From positions 186,001-250,000 of the forward strand of contig NZ_QLUW01000003.1 of the NCBI RefSeq assembly GCF_003268025.1: DNA of 64,000 nucleotides, written 5' to 3'. The DNA comes from Paenibacillus montanisoli (GTDB lineage Bacteria; Bacillota; Bacilli; Paenibacillales; Paenibacillaceae). The notes beneath the pieces are model-generated. The model saw nothing but the letters and a program-made list of their open reading frames with translations. It had not been told where the DNA came from and ran no database searches. Each line of letters opens with the position of its first letter. Position 1 is the first letter of the stretch. Shown here piece after piece: positions 58,842-64,000 of this stretch. Made by a program: the position numbers and the translations under genes.

Positions 58842-59771
58842 ATGTCAAAAACATTGATTTTCGGACACAAAAACCCGGACACCGACACGATCTGTTCGGC
58901 GATCGCGTACGCGGACTTGAAAACAAAGCTTGGCCAAGAAGTTGAAGCGGTTCGTCTTGGCGCAGTAAACGGCGAAACGCAATATGCGCTGGACACGTTC
59001 AAAGCGGCTGCGCCACGTTTGGTTGAGACGGTTTCGAACGAAACGGGCAACGTAATTCTCGTTGACCATAACGAGCGTCAACAAAGCGCAAGCGATATCG
59101 ATAAAGTGCGCGTGCTTGAAGTTATCGACCACCACCGCATCGCAAACTTCGAGACAAGCCACCCGCTCTATTACCGCTGCGAGCCTGTAGGCTGCACGGC
59201 GACGATTCTTTTGAAAATGTACAAAGAAAACGGCATCGCGGTCGAAAGCAACATCGCGGGCTTGATGCTTTCCGCGATCATCTCCGACTCCTTGCTGTTC
59301 AAATCGCCGACTTGCACGCCGGAAGACGTTGCGGCAGCGCGCGAACTGGCGGCAATCGCAGGCGTAACGCCTGAGACGTACGGCCTTGAAATGCTTAAGG
59401 CTGGCGCGGACCTGAGCCAGAAAACAGTAGCTCAGCTGATCTCCCTTGACGCGAAAGAGTTCGCAATGGGCGGCTCCAAAGTTGAAATCGCTCAAGTCAA
59501 CGCCGTTGACGTGAACGATGTGCTTTCCCGCCAAGCGGAAGTGGAAGCGGCGCTGAACGCGATCATCGCGGAAAAAGGTCTGGACCTGTTCGTGTTCGTT
59601 GTAACGGACATCTTGAACAATGATTCCGTAGCGATTGCCCTCGGCAAGCAAGCAGGTGCCGTTGAGCAAGCGTACAACGTGAAGCTGGACGACAACAAAG
59701 CGGTTCTGAAGGGCGTCGTTTCCCGTAAGTCGCAAATCGTTCCAGTGCTGACGGAAACGCTCAGCAAGTAA
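58842..59771 (+). CDS. ppaC: Manganese-dependent inorganic pyrophosphatase
   Basis: Hydrolyses pyrophosphate to phosphate, pulling biosynthetic reactions forward. 309 residues, DHH family: [17 protein letters not shown] (His 9, Asp 13, Asp 15 ligands), [30 protein letters not shown], and [10 protein letters not shown] in the N-terminal domain; the C-terminal DHHA2 domain ends with [22 protein letters not shown] is seven bases from ATG 58842; the ATG at 58836 is too near it. Codon use is typical of a highly expressed gene (rich in GCG, AAC, GAA). A terminator follows. Confidence 0.96.
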   Translation: MSKTLIFGHKNPDTDTICSAIAYADLKTKLGQEVEAVRLGAVNGETQYALDTFKAAAPRLVETVSNETGNVILVDHNERQQSASDIDKVRVLEVIDHHRIANFETSHPLYYRCEPVGCTATILLKMYKENGIAVESNIAGLMLSAIISDSLLFKSPTCTPEDVAAARELAAIAGVTPETYGLEMLKAGADLSQKTVAQLISLDAKEFAMGGSKVEIAQVNAVDVNDVLSRQAEVEAALNAIIAEKGLDLFVFVVTDILNNDSVAIALGKQAGAVEQAYNVKLDDNKAVLKGVVSRKSQIVPVLTETLSK

Positions 59772-59821
59772 GATAAGTTGGACAAGCCGATTGCGTGCCT
59801 TCGGGAGCGTGGTTGGAGGGA

Positions 59822-59865
59822 GGGAAACCCGTGCGCTGGTTGGTGCGCCGGGTTTCTTTTTTTTT
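59822..59865 (+). terminator. Terminator after ppaC
   Basis: GAAACCCG (59824-59831) pairs with CGGGTTTC (59849-59856), followed by a T run of nine. Confidence 0.87.
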
Positions 59866-59895
59866 AGGGCCTAGGGTGGTGCGCCATGAGGATTG

Positions 59896-59961
59896 AAAAG
59901 CCCGACAGCAACATGATGTTGTCGGGCTTTCTAGCCTGTAGCGCTATTCGGCTCTGAAGCC
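59896..59961 (-). repeat. Terminator and tail, left copy flanking epoxide-hydrolase-like gene
   Basis: The hairpin AAAGCCCGACA ... TGTCGGGCTTT is followed by TCTAGCCTGTAGCGCTATTCGGCTCTGAAGCC. The same order of elements is at 61369-61432, where it is the GH38 terminator and 3' end. Works as terminator for the epoxide-hydrolase-like gene. The similarity of the two copies is high by eye but not perfect. Confidence 0.7.
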
Positions 59962-59973
59962 GCCAGTTTCCGA

Positions 59974-61275
59974 TTATCGCAGCGGCTTGAATGCCTTGCG
60001 GAGTTCATCAACGAAGAGCTCCGGCTGCTCCCAAGCCGCGAAGTGTCCGCCCTTGTCGAGCCTGTTGTAATAGATGAGGTTGGGATACGCCCGTTCCGTC
60101 CAACTCTTCGGCGCTTGATAGAGCTCGTCCGGGAAGGCGCTCACGGCAGCCGGGATGGAGACACCCTTGACGGTTAAGAAGGGGTACTTGCTCTCCCAGT
60201 AGAGGCGAGCCGAAGAAATCGGCGTATTTGTCAACCAATACAGCGTAATGTTGTCGAGAACATCGTCACGAGATAAGCCCACGGTTTGTCCGTCAAAGGC
60301 CTTTGAGATCAGTTCCAAGCTCTTCGCGTCATGGTCAATCATAAAAGCCGCCAATCCGGCAGGCGAATCCGCCAGTCCGGTCAGCGTCTGCGGGCGCGTT
60401 CCCATCATCTGGGCATAGGCAAGGTGCTTGTAAACAAAGTCCAGCTGCTCGCATGCGCGCTTCTCGTCAGCTGAGAGACCAGTCGGACAGCCATTGCCGG
60501 CGATTAACGCCTTATGGAGGTCAGACGGAACCGTGCCGGGCATGTTGGAGTGAATGCCGATCAGTCCCTTAGGCTTCTGAATAGCCATTAAATCCGTGAT
60601 AAGCGCTCCCCAATCTCCGCCCTGCGCCACATACTTCGTGTATCCAAGCCGTTGCATCAGCTCCGTCCAAGCACGGGCGATGCGATCCGGGCCCCAGCCG
60701 GTCGTGGCCGGCTTGCCCGAAAACCCGTAGCCGGGCATCGACGGAATCACCACATCGAACGCGTCCGATGCTTTCCCGCCATATGCCGTGGGATTGGTAA
60801 GCGGATCGATAATCTTCAGCAGCTCGATGATCGAGCCGGGCCATCCGTGCGTAATGATGATCGGCAAAGCATCTTTATGTTTCGAACGAACGTGAATGAA
60901 GTGGATGTCCAGACCATCGATCTCGGTGACGAACATCGGGAGGGCGTTCAGCTTAGCCTCGATTTTGCGCCAGTCGTAATCGTTTGCCCAATAATCCGTA
61001 AGCTTTCGCATCGTTGCAAGCTGTGTGCCTTGCGATTGATCTGAGACCGTTTCCTTATCAGGCCATCTTGTGTCTTTTATGCGCCTGCGCAATTCGGTAA
61101 GTTCCGCTTCCGGAACATGCACATGAAACGGACGAATGGCGGTCTTGTCCGTGTTCAAATCTTGAGGTGGTGCTTGAAGTTGACCGCCAACCGCTTTGGC
61201 ATACGTGCCGCATGCCGTCAATCCTAGGGACAGGGCTGCGATCAGCGCCAAACGAGACCAGGATTTTCTGCTCAT
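59974..61275 (-). CDS. Epoxide-hydrolase-like alpha/beta hydrolase, lipoprotein
   Basis: About 433 residues. A signal peptide with lipobox LTAC (~22) precedes the epoxide hydrolase N-terminal domain (IRPFHVHVPEAELTELRRRIKDTRWPD, with LTDYWANDYDWRKIEAKLN) and an alpha/beta hydrolase core: THGWPGS (oxyanion), nucleophile Asp in AQGGDWGALI, and catalytic His in DKGGHFAAWEQPE. Microsomal-type epoxide hydrolase family. ATG 61275 with AAAGGAG upstream. It sits alone between two similar terminator regions and is more like proteobacterial periplasmic versions, so recent gain is possible. Confidence 0.87.
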   Translation of the reverse strand: MSRKSWSRLALIAALSLGLTACGTYAKAVGGQLQAPPQDLNTDKTAIRPFHVHVPEAELTELRRRIKDTRWPDKETVSDQSQGTQLATMRKLTDYWANDYDWRKIEAKLNALPMFVTEIDGLDIHFIHVRSKHKDALPIIITHGWPGSIIELLKIIDPLTNPTAYGGKASDAFDVVIPSMPGYGFSGKPATTGWGPDRIARAWTELMQRLGYTKYVAQGGDWGALITDLMAIQKPKGLIGIHSNMPGTVPSDLHKALIAGNGCPTGLSADEKRACEQLDFVYKHLAYAQMMGTRPQTLTGLADSPAGLAAFMIDHDAKSLELISKAFDGQTVGLSRDDVLDNITLYWLTNTPISSARLYWESKYPFLTVKGVSIPAAVSAFPDELYQAPKSWTERAYPNLIYYNRLDKGGHFAAWEQPELFVDELRKAFKPLR

Positions 61276-61368
61276 ATGTAATGGAGCTCCTTTCGGATGC
61301 TGGAGAGATTCTTCCACTAAGTTCCACCCGAAATGCGATTCTTATTCCATTTTTCTATCCCAAAAGCA

Positions 61369-61432
61369 AAAACCCGACAGCAAAATGACGCTGTCGGGCT
61401 TTCTGGTTTATAGCTTACTTGGCGCTGAAGCC
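61369..61432 (-). repeat. Terminator and tail, right copy (GH38 3' end)
   Basis: AAAACCCGACAGC ... GCTGTCGGGCTTT hairpin (61369-61402), T-rich on the minus strand, ends the GH38 gene. It is repeated at 59896-59961, including the GGC-CTGAAGCC part, which here encodes the last residues of GH38. Confidence 0.75.
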
Positions 61433-64000
61433 GATGCTGATGATTTTGTGCCCTGAGACCGGTAAGGTGGCGGAGCCATCGCTTACTTGGATGGCAACTC
61501 CCTCATCTTCGAGCACGGTGCTCTCATACAGGGAGCTGCTCGTGCCGCTGATTAGATTCAGCTCGGCCGGCTCGCCGGACATGTTGTACCAGCGCGCGAT
61601 GATGTCGCCGCGGTCTTCGTTCACCTTCAAGCTGGACAAGGCGAGACCGGAGCCGTTGCCGTTCCAAGGAAGCAAGCTTTGTTCCGCCGGGAGGGAACCT
61701 TCGTGCAGATCGGTTTGACTGACCTGCAGCGGAACTTGGAAGCCGTACGCTTGTTGGTAGGCGGCGTACCTTGTATCCCCGCCGCAGTGCGGAAGGATCA
61801 TCCACTCCGCAGCATTTTGGCCCAAGCATTGAGCTTCCGGCGTCAGGAAAACGCCCCAATCGCCGAGCTCGCCGATCGAGCGGAGAATGGTGACGGCAAT
61901 CGTCCCTCTACCGTCGCGCATCACCTCATATTCGTTGAGTCCTTTATTGGCGATCGTTAAGCCGCGGCCCGCTTCATGCACATCGACGAAAGCGCTCTGG
62001 TGCTGGCAGTTGCTCGGGTTGACCCATTCCGCCGTCGGAACGGTCGCACGTTCGGCCACCTCGAAGATCGAATCGGCGTAGTGGCTGGCTGCCGTAATAT
62101 CCGATGGGAAAAGCACGCGCAGCCGATGATCTTTCGCCGGGTTATCAAACACAGCGCGGACACGGACGCCTTGCTCGGAGCGGTTGAGGCTGACGCGCGT
62201 GACGATCGTAATCGGCACGAGCTTGCTCGAGCGCTGCGCCTGCCGGTCAAGGAACGATACCATCGTTTCGATTTCCTGCTGCAGCCGCTCGTCGGCCTGT
62301 TCCGGAATATCGAACGTATGCGTGACTTCATAGGTTGCCCGGTATGGTGTGTCTTCAACGACCGAGATCCGTGCCGGAACTCCTTTGGTCGTAATCGCGG
62401 TATCGCCGTTTGGCTGCTTGAAAATATACTCGTTGCCGATATCCCCGACATTTTCGTAAACGCCAAGCCCGGTGTACGTTTGGCCGCTGCTTTTGTCCGT
62501 GACGGCCAGGCTGCCGTCGCCTTCGATTGTCACGTGAAGATGAGCATTCTCCATCGTGTTAGGCTGCGCGATTAGCGAAGCGGACTGGGTCGAAGCCGAT
62601 GCCGATGCCGATGCCGATGCGGATGGCACCCAAGCATAAGCGGAATACCCCATTGCAGGGAGCTTGCCGGTTTCGAACGTAACGGCTACGGCGCGGGCAA
62701 AATAAGGCTGCCTGAACTTGTCGTCCGGCAAATCATAGCCAAATCGCACGCCCAGATCCACGCTCGTAAAATCGAGCTTTTCGCCGAGATGGTTCACGAG
62801 GCAGCCCTCGGCTGCCGTTTGCTCCAAGGCTTGCCGGGCCGTTTCCGTCGGATGCTCGCCTGGCCTAAAGTAGCGGCGGCCGAGCTCTAGCTCCACGGTC
62901 ACTACGCCGCTCTGCGAATAGCCGCTCGTGCCGTAGACGACGAAAGGCACGCTGTCTGTGCTAATGGCCGCAAAGCCGGAAGTGTTGATTTGCGTGCTAA
63001 GATGGGCCAAGCTGTCGGCGATGACAGCCGCGGCGACGCCTTTGCTTTTCTCGAAGCGGGTCTTCATTTCATGGTAAACCTCGTCGACGCTGCAGCCGCA
63101 GATGCTGTCATGAGGATGATTTTGCATAAGGGTTTTCCACGCGTAGTTCAGCAGTCCGTGCGGGTACGGACGACCTTGTGCGTGCGCGAATGCGGCGAGA
63201 GGCTCGGCGATCTTTTCCAGCATCGTTTGGTTTTCTTGGTTGAGCTGCTTAATATAAATCCGCGAGGATGCCGTGTTGACTAGGGTGAACCAGCCGTCGG
63301 TACGCTGGCCGCGCAGCTCGCCTCGAATGGTGCTGAGCCTCTCGGGCAGCGATGCTTGCACCGCCTGTACGTAATCGTCGTAATTGGAATGAATGAATTC
63401 ATAATCCGGGTAGAGCTCGCGCGCGGTGCGGAGTGCAGCGGACAGGTTGGCCTGCGCCGGCTGGTGGTCGCAGCCGTTCATCAGCAGCAAATGCGGCGTA
63501 GATGCGTAGCGCGATGCATTGGCGATGGCTTTGTCCCAGAATTTGCGGGCTGCCGCAGGATCCTCGGGAATTTCCATGCCGTTGTTGTACCAGTTGGCGA
63601 ACAGGATGCCAAGCACCCGCGATCCGTCAGGCGACTCCCAGTACAGTTCAGAGAACGGCGACTCCAGGTCCGTCGCGTCCGCGACGCTGTTGTTAAAACC
63701 GGTTGCTTTCACGCCGCGGCCGAACACAGCCGTCGTGATGCCGGCTTGCTGAAGGATTTGCGCAGCCTGCCCCATATTGCCGAACGAATCGGGAAAATAG
63801 CCAAGCTTGGAGACGGGGCCGTAGACCTTCGCGTCGCGGTGGCCGATTTGCATATTGCGGATATTCGACTCGCTGCTCGTCAGAAATTCGTCCTGCAAAA
63901 TGTACCAAGGCCCGGCGGAGAGCTTGCCTTCCTGTACGAGCCCAATGAGCTTCTCCCGCTTCTCGGGATAGACCTGCAAATAATCCTCGAGCACAATCGT
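61415..64000 (-). CDS. GH38 alpha-mannosidase, 5' end beyond the window
   Basis: Retaining alpha-mannosidase of family 38, more than 860 residues visible; the frame runs through base 64000, so the start and the first metal ligands (HxHxD) lie outside. KLGYFPDSFGNMGQAAQILQQAGI holds the catalytic Asp. LLMNGCDHQP, LLNYAWKTLMQNHPHDSICGCSVDEVY, then the long beta domains. A short Ser-Ala repeat (residues near 460) comes from a GATGCC-type hexanucleotide repeat at 62595-62626. No secretion signal visible. It likely trims mannose-containing glycans in the cytoplasm. Confidence 0.92.
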   Translation of the reverse strand, partial: TIVLEDYLQVYPEKREKLIGLVQEGKLSAGPWYILQDEFLTSSESNIRNMQIGHRDAKVYGPVSKLGYFPDSFGNMGQAAQILQQAGITTAVFGRGVKATGFNNSVADATDLESPFSELYWESPDGSRVLGILFANWYNNGMEIPEDPAAARKFWDKAIANASRYASTPHLLLMNGCDHQPAQANLSAALRTARELYPDYEFIHSNYDDYVQAVQASLPERLSTIRGELRGQRTDGWFTLVNTASSRIYIKQLNQENQTMLEKIAEPLAAFAHAQGRPYPHGLLNYAWKTLMQNHPHDSICGCSVDEVYHEMKTRFEKSKGVAAAVIADSLAHLSTQINTSGFAAISTDSVPFVVYGTSGYSQSGVVTVELELGRRYFRPGEHPTETARQALEQTAAEGCLVNHLGEKLDFTSVDLGVRFGYDLPDDKFRQPYFARAVAVTFETGKLPAMGYSAYAWVPSASASASASASTQSASLIAQPNTMENAHLHVTIEGDGSLAVTDKSSGQTYTGLGVYENVGDIGNEYIFKQPNGDTAITTKGVPARISVVEDTPYRATYEVTHTFDIPEQADERLQQEIETMVSFLDRQAQRSSKLVPITIVTRVSLNRSEQGVRVRAVFDNPAKDHRLRVLFPSDITAASHYADSIFEVAERATVPTAEWVNPSNCQHQSAFVDVHEAGRGLTIANKGLNEYEVMRDGRGTIAVTILRSIGELGDWGVFLTPEAQCLGQNAAEWMILPHCGGDTRYAAYQQAYGFQVPLQVSQTDLHEGSLPAEQSLLPWNGNGSGLALSSLKVNEDRGDIIARWYNMSGEPAELNLISGTSSSLYESTVLEDEGVAIQVSDGSATLPVSGHKIISIGFSAK

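Noticed and set aside
59822-59961. A small RNA between ppaC and the hydrolase gene
   Set aside because: Both hairpins are explained as terminators of convergent genes and no promoter was found between them.

Overview
The window looks like chromosome from a GC-rich, endospore-forming Gram-positive of the Paenibacillaceae (Paenibacillus or Cohnella type). The evidence is a GerA-type germinant receptor operon, a T-box riboswitch, strong AGGAGG-type ribosome binding sites with frequent GTG/TTG starts, YesMN-type two-component systems beside carbohydrate ABC transporters, and several PhyH-like dioxygenases and AraC regulators. No rRNA, tRNA, transposase, prophage or CRISPR array was seen. Both ends cut genes: a DeoR regulator on the left and a GH38 alpha-mannosidase on the right.

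Layout. 1-5.4 kb: DeoR regulator, an unusually long mannose-6-phosphate isomerase, a ROK sugar kinase and two sugar-phosphate isomerase/epimerase-like TIM barrels. 5.4-10.7 kb: housekeeping and orphan genes: an aromatic-rich LysM protein, a T-box leader and aspartate-semialdehyde dehydrogenase, an L,D-transpeptidase, a P-loop kinase, a Nudix hydrolase and the first PhyH dioxygenase. 11.1-22.6 kb: one dense ethanolamine-utilisation microcompartment operon (eutL, a second BMC gene, eutE, eutM, eutD, a flavoprotein-like gene, eutN, eutS, eutP, eutW, eutV, eutA, eutB, eutC). Its leader carries tandem hexaloop hairpins of the kind read by ANTAR regulators such as EutV. 23.1-34.7 kb: a polysaccharide locus with two permeases, a solute-binding lipoprotein, an AraC-type response regulator, a sensor kinase, a short-chain dehydrogenase, a heparinase II/III-like lyase, a KdgF-like cupin and a GH140-like hydrolase, which together suggest import and breakdown of a uronate-containing glycan. 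34.8-39.0 kb: a four-gene germinant receptor operon including a small two-helix D-type subunit. 39-64 kb: mixed single genes and small operons (AraC regulators, three more PhyH dioxygenases, a frameshifted PQQ sugar dehydrogenase, a PadR/MFS pump operon, lipoate ligase, NlpC/P60 hydrolase, an ArsR/SRPBCC operon, an FMN glutamate-synthase-like protein, Mn-dependent pyrophosphatase, an epoxide-hydrolase-like lipoprotein and the GH38 enzyme).

The most unusual structure is not a gene. Three intergenic arrays (10.7-11.0, 22.6-22.9 and 44.0-44.25 kb) consist of tandem units built on the palindrome GGTAACNGTTACC, and all three keep the same period of 52 bp even though the rest of the unit differs between arrays. 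The first two arrays flank the eut operon in opposite orientations, and the second lies inside the eut 3' untranslated region, ahead of the terminator. A fourth site near 48.05 kb has two copies of an unrelated palindrome (GTCGGRAAATCCGAC), again exactly 52 bp apart. 52 bp is about five turns of B-DNA, so a phased protein-binding array is a reasonable but untested idea.
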